From NCBI GenBank assembly GCA_030540225.1, contig JAUNWQ010000015.1:1-32216 (forward strand): a DNA stretch of 32,216 nt, read 5' to 3'. The notes under the pieces were generated by a model. That model searched no databases. It was not told the origin of the DNA and saw only the letters and a program-made list of their open reading frames with translations. Source of the DNA: Coriobacteriia bacterium (lineage in GTDB: Bacteria; Actinomycetota; Coriobacteriia; Coriobacteriales; Eggerthellaceae). Every line of letters starts with the position of its first letter. The first letter of the stretch is position 1. Position numbers and translations under genes: made by a program. Shown here in pieces: positions 7,822 through 16,361 of this stretch.

Positions 7822-9396
7822 CTATTCTGCAGAAGCCGCTTTCGCTTCCTTTTCCTTTTGCAGATGCAGTTCGCGGACGTACTCGCGATCGATTGCACCC
7901 TCCGCGCTCGGCGGGTTCACGTTGAAGGGCACTGGCTTGGTGACGAGGCTCACCAGCGGCACGATGACAAGCGAGAGAATCATCGCGATGGCGCCGCAGT
8001 TGATGGGGCTTGCGATAAGCGGCGTGCCAATGAATCCCAAGATCATGTTGCCGGTCGTGAGGCCCACGCCCACGATGAAGCTCGCCCATACGGCGGCCTT
8101 CGACACGCGGCCCCAGTAGAGGCCCCACAGGAAGGGCCCGAGGAATGCGCCGGCGAGCGCGCCCCACGAGATACCCATGAGCTGGGCGATGAACGTGATC
8201 GAGGAGTGGTACTGCACGAGTGCGAGCGCTGCCGAGATCACGATGAACACAATGATGAGCACGCGCATCGTTGAGAGCTGGCCCTTCTCGCTCATATTCT
8301 TCACGACGTTACCCTTGAGCACATCGAGCGCCAGCGTCGAGGAGGACGTGAGCACGAGCGAGGACAAGGTCGACATGGACGCGGAAAGCACGAGCACGAT
8401 GACGATGCCGATGAGCAGATCGGGTAGGGTGGAGAGCATCGTGGGGATGATCGAGTCGTAGATAGGCTGGCCGTTCGCGCCCATCTCGACCTGTCCAGAG
8501 TACAGGCGACCAAACCCGCCCAAGAAGTAGCTGCCGCCCGCGACCACGAAGGCGAACAGCGTCGAGATGATAGCACCCTGCTTCACCGCGGGACCGCTCT
8601 TGATGGCGTAGAACTTCTGCACCATCTGGGGAAGTCCCCAGGTGCCAAGGCTCGTGAGAATGCACACGCCCAGAAGGTTCAGCGGGTCGGGGCCGAACAT
8701 GCTCACGAACGGGCCCGCCATGTCAGGCGCCAAATCGGAGGACATCTGCGAAAGCTCGGTGATCGCGGGCATGAAGCCGCCGTTGTTAAACAGGACGGCC
8801 ACAATGACGGCGATAATGCCGACCAGCATGACGATTCCCTGCAGAAAGTCGTTCATCACCGTGGCCATGTAGCCGCCAACCACGACGTAGATACAGGTCA
8901 CAACTGCCATGCCGATAACACACCACTCATAGGGCAGGCCGAACGCCATGCCGAACAGACGCGACAGGCCGTTGTAGACGCTCGCCGTGTAAGGGATGAG
9001 GAAGACGAAGATGATGGCAGCGGCGGCAACGCGCAGGGCCTTCGAGTCGTAGCGGAGGCCGAAGAACTCCGGCATCGTAGTCGCGCCCAGGCGATGCGTC
9101 ATCTCGCGCGTGCGCGGGCCGAGCACCCACCAAGCAAGCAAACTGCCGAGAACGGCGTTGGCAATACCCGCCCAAAACGCAGCGATGCCGTATTTCCATC
9201 CGAACTGACCGGCGTAACCGACGAAGACGACAGCCGAGAAGTAGCTCGTGCCGAACGCGAAGGCGCTCATCCAGGGGCCGACGCTTCGCCCGCCGAGCAC
9301 GAAGCCGTCAACGCTTGCCGTCGAGCGGCGGCAGTAGATGCCCACGCCCACGGCAACGCCGATGAAAATGAGCACCATGCATAGTTTTGCAATCAT
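7822..9396 (-). CDS. sodium:solute symporter (SSS family)
   Basis: A 524-residue membrane protein of the SSS/PutP-PanF family, which imports a solute with Na+. The N-terminal helix is followed by GGRSVGPWMSAFAFGTSYFSA, typical of helix 1 of the transport core, and about thirteen hydrophobic segments can be counted. The charged tail (LHLQKEKEAKAASAE) is cytosolic. The substrate cannot be told from sequence; proline, pantothenate and short organic acids are all possible. AGGA lies 7 nt before the ATG. With the NhaC-type antiporter about 0.8 kb away it suggests reliance on a sodium gradient. The upstream gap carries a parS site and no clear promoter. Confidence 0.88.
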   Translation of the reverse strand: MIAKLCMVLIFIGVAVGVGIYCRRSTASVDGFVLGGRSVGPWMSAFAFGTSYFSAVVFVGYAGQFGWKYGIAAFWAGIANAVLGSLLAWWVLGPRTREMTHRLGATTMPEFFGLRYDSKALRVAAAAIIFVFLIPYTASVYNGLSRLFGMAFGLPYEWCVIGMAVVTCIYVVVGGYMATVMNDFLQGIVMLVGIIAVIVAVLFNNGGFMPAITELSQMSSDLAPDMAGPFVSMFGPDPLNLLGVCILTSLGTWGLPQMVQKFYAIKSGPAVKQGAIISTLFAFVVAGGSYFLGGFGRLYSGQVEMGANGQPIYDSIIPTMLSTLPDLLIGIVIVLVLSASMSTLSSLVLTSSSTLALDVLKGNVVKNMSEKGQLSTMRVLIIVFIVISAALALVQYHSSITFIAQLMGISWGALAGAFLGPFLWGLYWGRVSKAAVWASFIVGVGLTTGNMILGFIGTPLIASPINCGAIAMILSLVIVPLVSLVTKPVPFNVNPPSAEGAIDREYVRELHLQKEKEAKAASAE

Positions 9397-9421
9397 TGCT
9401 GTTTCCTAACGATTCTTAAGG

Positions 9422-9435
9422 GTTTCACGTGAAAC
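9422..9435. promoter_or_regulatory. parS site (ParB binding), copy 1
   Basis: A perfect 14-bp palindrome, GTTTCACGTGAAAC, matches the conserved core of bacterial chromosomal parS. The outermost consensus T and A are both replaced by G. It lies 25 nt upstream of the symporter start. The parA/parB genes are not in the window. Confidence 0.85.
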
Positions 9436-9771
9436 GTTTTCCCATACCGAGTTTGAACAGGGAAAACATGGAAGGCGCACACGACGCGAGACTTTCCTTG
9501 TCAACCTGCGCGCCCATGCGCGCAACGAGCCAGGCCTCGTGTGCTAGAGATATCGATAGGAATAATAGTAGTAGAGGGGTGCAGAAAAGACATCGGTCGC
9601 AGCCGATGCAACAGTGTGCGCAATATGTCCCTCACCAAAATTCATGCGGCTACTTTATCACACTATAGCGCTCGGAAAGGCGGGAAAATCGAAATCCTAC
9701 CTTTTCGAACGAGATTCGTCCCACGAGTGCGCGGTCCCCTCTCTGCCGCGCGCGGGGACAGTCACGCAGCA
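9436..9771. other. intergenic stretch without a recognisable gene
   Basis: About 340 nt lie between the symporter leader and the end of the DUF2798-like gene. Plus-strand open frames here have no ribosome binding site or family resemblance. A TTGACA reads on the minus strand at 9499-9504 but has no matching -10. A weak hairpin at 9585-9608 is listed separately. Confidence 0.5.
9585..9608 (-). terminator. weak terminator candidate after the DUF2798-like gene
   Basis: On the minus strand CATCGG (9603-9608) pairs with CCGATG (9591-9596) around a 6-nt loop and is followed by TCTTTT. It lies about 165 nt past the stop of the gene ending at 9772. The stem is short. Confidence 0.35.
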
Positions 9772-10350
9772 TCAGAACTTCTCGCCAAACACCAGACTGT
9801 ATATATTCCTTGCAACAGGACCGACGAGCGCCACATTTGCGATAAGAGCGGCCGGGAGAGTTGTCACGTACGTGAAAGCCCACAGCGGCAGCAAGTCTTG
9901 CGAGATACCGGCAGACAACAGAGATGCAAAGAACGTCATGAAGGGAACCATTGCATTGACCTTGCAAAACGGGGTGATATGTGAGGCGATCCATCCAGTA
10001 GGAGATGCTATTTTCCGAACAAGCGGCATCAGCACGCGCTTCGCAATGACATCGCCAATCGTAAGGGAGACAGCAAACGCGATCGGCCAGCGAAGAAGCA
10101 TTCCGGAAAGCCAGTCGAAAAGGGTGAAATTGAACCAGGTGTGCAATGCAGTGTTATACAGGCTCATGAGCGTTACCATGCCGCCCGTCATGAACAGCGT
10201 GAAGGCGAGCTGCTTGTGAAGCGGCCGTTTTTTCGTGGGGGTTTTTGCAACAGCGACATCACCTGTCGCATTTTCGTCAACATCAGGTGCGGGAACAGGG
10301 ACAGCGGCGCCAAGGCGCACACTGCTTGAAGGCATGCTCAAGTCAGTCAT
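9772..10350 (-). CDS. DUF2798-like four-helix membrane protein
   Basis: A 192-residue protein. About 45 polar, Pro/Ala-rich residues precede two similar pairs of hydrophobic segments (about 46-115 and 130-190). The pattern in the first pair (MSLYNTALHTWF, a W-containing middle, WPIAFAVSL, then LVRKI) resembles DUF2798, a membrane domain of unknown function often present in two copies. I assign no function. No strong ribosome binding site precedes the ATG at 10350; an ATG six codons in is an alternative. TGGTATTCT about 60 nt upstream could be an extended -10. The gene is a single unit and looks less GC-rich than its neighbours. Confidence 0.7.
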   Translation of the reverse strand: MTDLSMPSSSVRLGAAVPVPAPDVDENATGDVAVAKTPTKKRPLHKQLAFTLFMTGGMVTLMSLYNTALHTWFNFTLFDWLSGMLLRWPIAFAVSLTIGDVIAKRVLMPLVRKIASPTGWIASHITPFCKVNAMVPFMTFFASLLSAGISQDLLPLWAFTYVTTLPAALIANVALVGPVARNIYSLVFGEKF

Positions 10351-10483
10351 GTGCGTACATCTCTCTTAATCTTCAGTTGGGTGGATTTCGATTCTTAGAA
10401 TACCAGAGCGCAAACCAGATGAGAGCGATTCACGAAACAGCCTGATTCGTCGCGGCAAACGGGGCAATGCGGGAAGTCAACGG

Positions 10484-10532
10484 AAAAGACCCCGCCGCTC
10501 GCCATCGGTAAACGGCGTGCGACGAGGTCTTT
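10484..10532 (-). terminator. terminator of the aryl-CoA ligase gene
   Basis: On the minus strand GACCTCGTC-type bases at 10521-10532 pair with 10485-10496 over 12 positions (two G-U pairs), ending in four T. It starts 36 nt after the ligase stop. Confidence 0.65.
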
Positions 10533-10567
10533 CGTAATCAATAAAAGAAGCTGTTTGATCCTGCCCT

Positions 10568-11809
10568 TTAGTAACGGCTGTCGAAGATGCGCTTGGTCTT
10601 CTTCTCGCTACGCGGCAGCTCCCCGATGGGCACGCCCTTCGCCTCGGGGGTGCAGCCGATCTTCGCCTTGAAGATCGCCTCAAGCTCGCGCTCGCACTTC
10701 TCGCGGTCCTCGCCGGTGAGCGCGGTCTCGAACAGAAGCGTGATGACGTCGCGGCCGTTGATCGCCTCGATCATCATCTGGTACTCGGACGAGGTGCCCT
10801 CCGTGAAGTTGATGACTTCCTCGATCTGCGCGGGGAACATGTTGCATCCCTTCACCTTCACCATGTCGTCGGTGCGACCGACGATGGTGTCGATACGCGG
10901 ATGATGGCTGCCGTATTCGCAGCTGCAGGCGCCGGGGATGATGCGTGAAAGATCGTGCGTGCGGTAGCGGATAAGCGGCGCGCCCTGCTTGCGCAGCGTG
11001 GTGAGAACGATTTCTCCCACCTCGCCGTCGGGCAGCACCTCGCCCGTCTTCGGGTCGACGATCTCCACGTACACGAAGTCTTCCCAAACATGCATACCGC
11101 GATGAGCCTCGCAGGAGATGCCGATGCCCGGGCCGTAAATCTCGGTCAGGCCATAGATGTCGAAGATTTCGATGCCCAGCTCGTTCGCGATGCGGTGGCG
11201 CATCTTCTCGCCCCAGCGCTCGGAGCCGATAACGCCCTTCTTCAGGTCGAGCTTGTCGCGCAGACCGCGCTTGGAGATTTCCTCGGCGAGCAGAAGCGCG
11301 TAGCTCGACGTGCCGGTGATGACCGTGGAATGCAGATCCTGCATCATCTTGAGCTGTTTCTCGGTGTTACCGGGTCCCATCGGAATCGCCATAGCGCCCA
11401 AGCGCTCGCAGCCAAGCTGGAAGCCGATGCCTGCGGTCCACAGGCCGTAGCCTGGGGTAATCTGGATGCGGTCAAGATTGGTGATGCCCGCCGTCTTGTA
11501 GCAGCGCTCAAACTGGATCGCCCAATCGGTCACGTCCTGGGCGGTGTAGGGGATGATAACCGGCGTGCCCGTCGTGCCCGAAGAGCTGTGGATGCGCACG
11601 ACTTCCTCGTCGGGAACCGCCTGCAGCCCGAGCGGATACACGCGGCGAAGGTCGTCCTTTTCCGAGAAGGGAAGCTTCTCGAAATCCTCCTGCGTGCGCA
11701 CGTCAGCAGGATCGATGTCCTTGAATTTCTCGGCGTAAAAGGGAGAACAATCCTTGATGGTGGAAAGCTTCGTGGTGATCAGCTTGAGTTGCTCGTCGGT
11801 CATTTTCAT
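10568..11809 (-). CDS. paaK: phenylacetate-CoA ligase-type AMP-forming ligase
   Basis: Activates an aryl acid (phenylacetate, indoleacetate or similar) to its CoA thioester with ATP, or runs in reverse, in the cytoplasm. The 413-residue length fits the PaaK/F390-synthetase family. The adenylate-forming P-loop SSSGTTGTPVIIPYT is at about 76-90, IYGLTEIYGPGIG at about 218-230, and the hinge region with RTDDMVKVKGCNMFP at about 315-330. The ATG at 11809 is chosen because GAGG lies 6 nt upstream; longer in-frame starts add an atypical N-terminus. It lies downstream of iorAB and the SLH lipoprotein on the same strand but has its own promoter at 12030-12057 and a 214-nt leader. The iorAB neighbourhood suggests aromatic amino-acid fermentation. 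Confidence 0.9.
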   Translation of the reverse strand: MKMTDEQLKLITTKLSTIKDCSPFYAEKFKDIDPADVRTQEDFEKLPFSEKDDLRRVYPLGLQAVPDEEVVRIHSSSGTTGTPVIIPYTAQDVTDWAIQFERCYKTAGITNLDRIQITPGYGLWTAGIGFQLGCERLGAMAIPMGPGNTEKQLKMMQDLHSTVITGTSSYALLLAEEISKRGLRDKLDLKKGVIGSERWGEKMRHRIANELGIEIFDIYGLTEIYGPGIGISCEAHRGMHVWEDFVYVEIVDPKTGEVLPDGEVGEIVLTTLRKQGAPLIRYRTHDLSRIIPGACSCEYGSHHPRIDTIVGRTDDMVKVKGCNMFPAQIEEVINFTEGTSSEYQMMIEAINGRDVITLLFETALTGEDREKCERELEAIFKAKIGCTPEAKGVPIGELPRSEKKTKRIFDSRY

Positions 11810-11893
11810 GATGGTCCTCTTCTCATGACATGGTCGCATTGTGGCGCGACCGAAATGCATTGCGGCGCAGCGAGTGCTGCAAAACTGAGAGGC

Positions 11894-11955
11894 GCTTCAA
11901 GATCGTTGCGAAAATAGCCCAGAATGCTTTAAGGCTCGCTTACGAGTCTTGAAGC
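11894..11955. repeat. 9-bp inverted repeat in the leader of the aryl-CoA ligase gene
   Basis: GCTTCAAGA at 11894-11902 and TCTTGAAGC at 11947-11955 are exact reverse complements, 44 nt apart. One arm overlaps the stop codon of a possible 22-codon leader frame. No U run follows. The rest of 11810-12029 shows nothing else that I can name. Confidence 0.4.
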
Positions 11956-12023
11956 TAGAGCCATCGACCAGCCAACGCGTTGCGCGCGGCTACGGAAAAG
12001 AGGATGTCGGCTGAGTTCGTCAT
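11955..12023 (-). CDS. possible leaderless 22-residue leader peptide
   Basis: An ATG at 12023 sits exactly where transcription should start from the promoter at 12030-12057 and opens a 22-codon frame (MTNSADILFSVAARNALAGRWL) ending in TAG. There is no ribosome binding site, as expected for a leaderless frame. Its stop codon is inside one arm of the inverted repeat. The peptide has no run of a single amino acid, so classic attenuation is not obvious. It could be chance. Confidence 0.25.
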   Translation of the reverse strand: MTNSADILFSVAARNALAGRWL

Positions 12024-12029
12024 AAGCCC

Positions 12030-12057
12030 ATTGTAGGCGAACGGCCCGCGATTTCAA
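12030..12057 (-). promoter_or_regulatory. promoter of the aryl-CoA ligase gene
   Basis: On the minus strand TTGAAA (12052-12057) and TACAAT (12030-12035) are 16 nt apart, both five of six to consensus. It gives a leader of about 214 nt before the ligase ATG. The spacer overlaps an inverted repeat, AACGGCCC (12040-12047) with GGGCCGTT (12064-12071), which might be an operator or the end hairpin of the upstream transcript. Confidence 0.65.
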
Positions 12058-12177
12058 GGGCGAGGGCCGTTTTGGTCGAGGGAGGGATTGGGCCGCGAAC
12101 CCGAACGACCCTTCAAGCCTTGCGCCCATCCTCGCGCCGTACGAACTTTGCGTGACGCGTTAGCGTCGTAACGCTTG

Positions 12178-13800
12178 CTACTTCGCGGTTGTTGCGCGCG
12201 CGTTATCGAGGGCTTGCAGCATGCCCATCATCCTGGCGCGCGTAAAGCTCGCCTTCGGGTCTGCCGCTTCTGCCTTGGTGACAATCCCCTGTTCGCAAGC
12301 CCAATCGAGGGCAACTTTCTCCTCTTCTTGGGAAGAAGGCTTCGAGGGAGTGCTCCACTTGGTTGCCTCGTCTGAAAGTGCGAGCGCCCGCGACGCTTCG
12401 CTCGACGCATCTTCTACTAGATAGGCATAGCGCAGCATGGCCAAGCAGATTTCCTGAATGGTGATCTCGTCTTCGGCGCGGAAGTTGTTCCCCGCCGCAA
12501 TTTCATCGTCTTCCAGCCACCGCACCGCGTCAGCGCAAAACGAATCAGCGCTGACGTCACTCGAGGGATCGTCAAAGTAATCGTAACGCAGGGGCAACAT
12601 ACCCGGGCGCCCCGCATAACGCCAGAAGAACTCAGCCGCTTCCGCGCGAGTGATGATGTTTTCGGGGCGGAACTCGTTGTTGCCGCTCGCCCCCACATGC
12701 GCCACATTGCGCGAAAGGGCCCACTCTATGGCCGCGGAACTGGAAGGGTCCGCCAGCACGTCGGTATATATCTGGTCGATCGTGGCGTTTCGAACCAGAA
12801 TGCGAACAGAATGCTCGACGAAGGTGAAGGCGTAGTCGGTATACAGCTCGTCGCCCGACTTCTTGGGCTGGTCAGACACGCAATAATCGTATACAACGTC
12901 GTACGCGCGATTGCCGCCGAAGTTGATCAGGTTTCCCCAGGCCGTGCAGTTCGTAACCTGAAAGCCCTTCGCGCGGCGCGCCCCAACGCCGTTCAGGCGA
13001 TAGAGGGATTGATGCTCGAAGAAGAACCCGAACTTCGTGTTCGCCGACGATGTGCAGTTCTCGATGACCATCGATTCGTCCTCGGAAAGCCCCACGCCCA
13101 CGCCGAACCCCGATGCGCCATAGGAATCCGTCGTCGCGTTCTTTCCACAACCGATCGCCGTGCAATCGCGCATCACGCAGTCGACGGGATAATCGGCGCC
13201 GAAGCCCGTACCGTCGGTGTTGCGCACTTCGACACGCTCCCACGTGCAGCCGCGGAACAGCTTGAAGAAAAACCCCTTGCCCGAGGCGTTGTATCCACGA
13301 AGCGACCCCTGCGTGCTCTCGCCGTCGATGGTGAAATCGTAGAACGAGGCGTTATCGAGATAGCGGCGGTCGTCGAACCCGTCGTAGTAAAACATGTCGA
13401 TACCGTGAGGGGCCTCACCAGTCATGGCGTAGCGGCCGAGCGGCTTGAGAATCGTCGCGTCTTTACCGCTTCCCCGCACCTCGACGTTGTCATGCATCTC
13501 GATAACGCAATTGCCCTCGTCGGTAGCTTTCGTCCACGCGAAGTAAAACGTCCCCGGACCCAGATGTACCGAGCCGCCCTTCTTCGAGGCGTCGTCAATC
13601 GCCTGTTGAAGAAGCGACGAATTGTACGCGGCTTCTTCTTGCCCCTCCCTCAGGGGAATCACGTCGAGAAACGTAGCCGTCTGCTCGGCGCTTGCGCCCT
13701 TGCCCGTCTTCGAGCACGCGGTCATGACACTGGCGGCAGCAGCCGAAGTTGCGCAAGCAAGGGAAGCGATGAACGCGCGGCGAGTGAAGGGGCGAGGCAT
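12178..13800 (-). CDS. Tat-exported lipoprotein with parallel beta-helix and SLH-like domains
   Basis: A 540-residue envelope protein. The N-terminus has a twin-arginine motif (TRRAFI, Arg7-Arg8), a hydrophobic segment and a lipobox-like MTAC with Cys29, so it is probably exported folded and lipid-anchored. Residues about 60-330 look like a right-handed parallel beta-helix of the pectate-lyase superfamily (repeated turns such as VEVRNTDGTGFGADY and VIENCTSSANTKFGFFF). About 335-540 contains three degenerate S-layer-homology-type repeats (ITRAEAAEFFWRYAG, ITIQEICLAMLRYAY, FTRARMMGMLQALD). It may bind cell-wall polymers. AAGGAG, 7 nt before the ATG at 13800, overlaps the end of iorB; the gap to iorB is 4 nt. 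The substrate is unknown. Carbohydrate lyase activity cannot be assumed. Confidence 0.8.
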   Translation of the reverse strand: MPRPFTRRAFIASLACATSAAAASVMTACSKTGKGASAEQTATFLDVIPLREGQEEAAYNSSLLQQAIDDASKKGGSVHLGPGTFYFAWTKATDEGNCVIEMHDNVEVRGSGKDATILKPLGRYAMTGEAPHGIDMFYYDGFDDRRYLDNASFYDFTIDGESTQGSLRGYNASGKGFFFKLFRGCTWERVEVRNTDGTGFGADYPVDCVMRDCTAIGCGKNATTDSYGASGFGVGVGLSEDESMVIENCTSSANTKFGFFFEHQSLYRLNGVGARRAKGFQVTNCTAWGNLINFGGNRAYDVVYDYCVSDQPKKSGDELYTDYAFTFVEHSVRILVRNATIDQIYTDVLADPSSSAAIEWALSRNVAHVGASGNNEFRPENIITRAEAAEFFWRYAGRPGMLPLRYDYFDDPSSDVSADSFCADAVRWLEDDEIAAGNNFRAEDEITIQEICLAMLRYAYLVEDASSEASRALALSDEATKWSTPSKPSSQEEEKVALDWACEQGIVTKAEAADPKASFTRARMMGMLQALDNARATTAK

Positions 13801-13804
13801 ACGA

Positions 13805-14413
13805 TTACTCCTTGCTTTCCACCAGGTCGATCGCCGCAAGGTTCAGCTCGACGAACCGAGGCTTCACACATGCGCGAACCGCGTCGCGCAAGTCATCGAG
13901 CGAAAGCGGCAAATGTCCCGTTTTCAGCGCAAAGGCAAGAAGCACGGTATTGAGCGCCTTCCTGTTTCCCACCTCGGACAACACGGCTTCATCATCGACG
14001 AGGACGAAACGGGCGGGCGCGTCGGCGCACCCATTGAGGCGCTTTCCCAGCGAGGCAACCGTTGCCTTGGCAAGGTACGGCTCGGACGAAAGAGCTGCTG
14101 TGATAGGTTGGATGGACGTGGTCGCGCTTACCATCACGCCATCGGGCGCAAGGTAGGGGAGCACGCGCGCGGCCTCTGCCGGCTCGAACGCGATAATCAT
14201 GTCGGCGGTGCCCTTCGCAACGAGCGGGGCGATTACTTCCTCCCCATCGTCGCCCATCCGAACATGCGACACCACGCTGCCGCCGCGCTGTGCCATGCCG
14301 ATCGTCTCGGCAGTACGAACCTGCCATCCTTTTGCCTGGGCCGCCTGCGCGAGAACTTTCGCGGCGAGGACCGTTCCCTGCCCGCCAACGCCGGTCAAAA
14401 GCACGTTACGCAT
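13805..14413 (-). CDS. iorB: indolepyruvate:ferredoxin oxidoreductase, beta subunit
   Basis: The small subunit of the enzyme that oxidatively decarboxylates aryl pyruvates (from Trp, Phe, Tyr transamination) to aryl-acetyl-CoA and reduces ferredoxin. The 202-residue protein matches the 2-oxoacid:acceptor oxidoreductase gamma-type domain: VLLTGVGGQGTVLAAKVLA at the N-terminus and ETIGMAQRGGSVVSHVRMG at about 45-63. The ATG at 14413 overlaps the end of iorA by 8 nt, indicating translational coupling. Longer in-frame starts would lie deeper inside iorA and lack similarity to the family. Confidence 0.92.
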   Translation of the reverse strand: MRNVLLTGVGGQGTVLAAKVLAQAAQAKGWQVRTAETIGMAQRGGSVVSHVRMGDDGEEVIAPLVAKGTADMIIAFEPAEAARVLPYLAPDGVMVSATTSIQPITAALSSEPYLAKATVASLGKRLNGCADAPARFVLVDDEAVLSEVGNRKALNTVLLAFALKTGHLPLSLDDLRDAVRACVKPRFVELNLAAIDLVESKE

Positions 14414-16346
14414 GGGGCGCCCCCTTCTCCTCCGCGTTGCTGGGCAGCTCGATCGCCTTGAAGGGGCACACTTGAACGCAAAGGCCGCAGCCGTTGCACA
14501 GCGAGGCATCGACGAACGCCTGGCCGCGGTCTTTACTCTTCACGCCACGGCGAGTCTGGTCGAAGCCCAGGCCGGGGCAGCCGATTTCGGTGATGCACTT
14601 CTTGCATCCCGTGCAGGTGTCGACGTTAACGCTCACAGGCGATTTCGGTTTCACCAGCTGAACGCAAGGGGACTCGAACAAAATGGCCGAAGGGCCCTCG
14701 AAGTCGATTGCGCGCTTCGCCGCATCGATCGAGCCTTCCAAATCGAGCGGGTCGGCATGAACGATGCATTCCACACCGAGCGCCTGAAGCACCGCCTCGA
14801 TGCTGATCGGCTTGCGATGCGGGCCCATAAGCGTCACACCGGTCCCTGGGTGGGGCTGCGACCCCGTCATGGCGGTCGTCGCGTTATCGAGCACGCAAAC
14901 GGTGATATCGTGGCCGTTGTAAACTGCGTTCGCGATGCCCGTGAGGCCGCTTGCGAAGAACGTCGAGTCGCCGACGAAGGCAAGCTGCTTCTTGTCGGGC
15001 TCCACGACGGAGAATCCCTGAGCCATGGTGATTCCCGCACCCATGCACAGGCACGTATCGACCGCATCGAGAGGCTTCGCGTTGCCGAGCGTGTAGCATC
15101 CGATATCGCCGCAGAGCACGGCGGGGGTCTTCCTCAACGCGCGCTTCACCGCGTAGAAGCTTCCCCTGTGGGGGCACCCGGCGCACAGTACCGGCGGGCG
15201 GACAGGCAAAGGCTCGTCGAAGGAAGCCGGCACTTTCAGGGACTCGCCCAAAGAATCGGAGAGACCGAAGAAGCTGGTCAGGCGGGTGATCGCGTCGTCG
15301 ACGTCGTTTTCCCCACGATCGCGCGTGTCGCCCGTCAGTTTCCCGAGCACCTCGTAGCTCGCATGAGTGCGTCCCGCGCGCACGGCAAGCTCGTCCTCGA
15401 TCACGTGGTCGAGCTCCTCAAAAACGATAACGCGGTCCAGGCCGCAGGTGAACTCATCAGCAGCTGCGGCGGGGAAGGGGTACGGCGTCCCTACCTGCCA
15501 GAAGCGGTAGGGTGGCATCTGAATACCCTGCTCCCCGCAAAGCTCCTCAAGCCGGCGAATGGCTTCGCGGACATACGACGCCGAAACGCCGCCCGCAGCA
15601 ACGCCGAGGCGCGGCGGCAAGTTCGCGTCGCCACCCTGCTCCTGCGGATTAAAGCTCGCGAGGGGCTCATCTTGCTCGTAGTCCTTCGCGATGCTGACAA
15701 GGCGCTCGTTGATTTCGCCATGGCCCTCAAAGGCGCGGCGGGGGAAGATAACCCAGCGGGAACTGCGCTCGAAGCCCTCTTCGGGAATCGGCTTCACGAA
15801 GGTTTCGCCCTCCACCTCGAAAAACGTGGATGCATGGCAGATGCGCGTCGTCGGGCGAACGATGACGGGCGTCCGATATTTCTCGGAAAGGTCAAACGCG
15901 GCCTTCATCATGGCGAAGCCCTGTTCGGGCGTTGCAGGGTCGAGCACAGGAACCTTCGAGAACGCCCCGAAGCGGCGGGTGTCCTGCTCCGTTTGAGAGG
16001 AGATGGGGCCCGGATCGTCGGCGACGAAGAGCACGCAGCCGCCTTTGATCCCGACGTAATTCAGGCTCATCAGAGCGTCAGAGGCAACATTCAGCCCAAC
16101 CTGCTTGCATGTGAACAGCGTGCGTGCGCCGCAGTACGATGCGCCCGCAAGAAGCTCGAGCGCCGCCTTCTCGTTCGTCGACCATTCCACGTGAACGCCG
16201 TGAGCTTTGCCTGCCGCATGCAGCTTCGCGACGGTCTCGATCAGCTCAGACGACGGCGTTCCGGGATATCCAGCGACAACCCGCACCCCCGCCTCGAGGG
16301 CGGCGTGGGCGAACGCTTCGTTGCCCATCAACAGTTTCTTCGACAT
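14406..16346 (-). CDS. iorA: indolepyruvate:ferredoxin oxidoreductase, alpha subunit
   Basis: The large catalytic subunit, cytoplasmic, 646 residues. The N-terminal pyrimidine-binding part starts KKLLMGNEAFAHAALEAG and contains GYPGTPSSE. The TPP-binding domain shows CAGCPHRG, GDIGCYTLG, GDSTFFASG and a downstream DN. Two [4Fe-4S] motifs close the protein (CTGCKKCITEIGC and CNGCGLCVQVCP). The ATG at 16346 gives the family N-terminus. An ATG at 16370 would lie inside the terminator hairpin of typA. With iorB and the nearby ligase it points to energy conservation from aromatic amino acids by ferredoxin reduction and acyl-CoA formation. Ribosome binding is weak (GGCGGG). Confidence 0.95.
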   Translation of the reverse strand: MSKKLLMGNEAFAHAALEAGVRVVAGYPGTPSSELIETVAKLHAAGKAHGVHVEWSTNEKAALELLAGASYCGARTLFTCKQVGLNVASDALMSLNYVGIKGGCVLFVADDPGPISSQTEQDTRRFGAFSKVPVLDPATPEQGFAMMKAAFDLSEKYRTPVIVRPTTRICHASTFFEVEGETFVKPIPEEGFERSSRWVIFPRRAFEGHGEINERLVSIAKDYEQDEPLASFNPQEQGGDANLPPRLGVAAGGVSASYVREAIRRLEELCGEQGIQMPPYRFWQVGTPYPFPAAAADEFTCGLDRVIVFEELDHVIEDELAVRAGRTHASYEVLGKLTGDTRDRGENDVDDAITRLTSFFGLSDSLGESLKVPASFDEPLPVRPPVLCAGCPHRGSFYAVKRALRKTPAVLCGDIGCYTLGNAKPLDAVDTCLCMGAGITMAQGFSVVEPDKKQLAFVGDSTFFASGLTGIANAVYNGHDITVCVLDNATTAMTGSQPHPGTGVTLMGPHRKPISIEAVLQALGVECIVHADPLDLEGSIDAAKRAIDFEGPSAILFESPCVQLVKPKSPVSVNVDTCTGCKKCITEIGCPGLGFDQTRRGVKSKDRGQAFVDASLCNGCGLCVQVCPFKAIELPSNAEEKGAPHA

Positions 16347-16361
16347 AGTCCCGCCTGACTC

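Noticed and set aside
6984-7898. N-terminal extension of the NhaC-type antiporter frame
   Set aside because: It would run antisense through the clear cyclo-ligase gene, has no membrane-protein character, and a GTG with a good ribosome binding site lies at 6983.
9429-9668. 79-codon plus-strand frame in the symporter upstream gap
   Set aside because: It starts inside the parS site, has no ribosome binding site and no family resemblance.
16186-16200. CACGTG-centred sequence resembling parS inside iorA (and another near 27405 in dnaN)
   Set aside because: Only the central CACGTG and a few flanking bases match; the three perfect 14-mers stand clearly apart.
14199-16358. 719-codon plus-strand frame opposite iorA
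   Set aside because: Shadow of a GC-rich gene; iorA has full TPP and Fe-S motifs.
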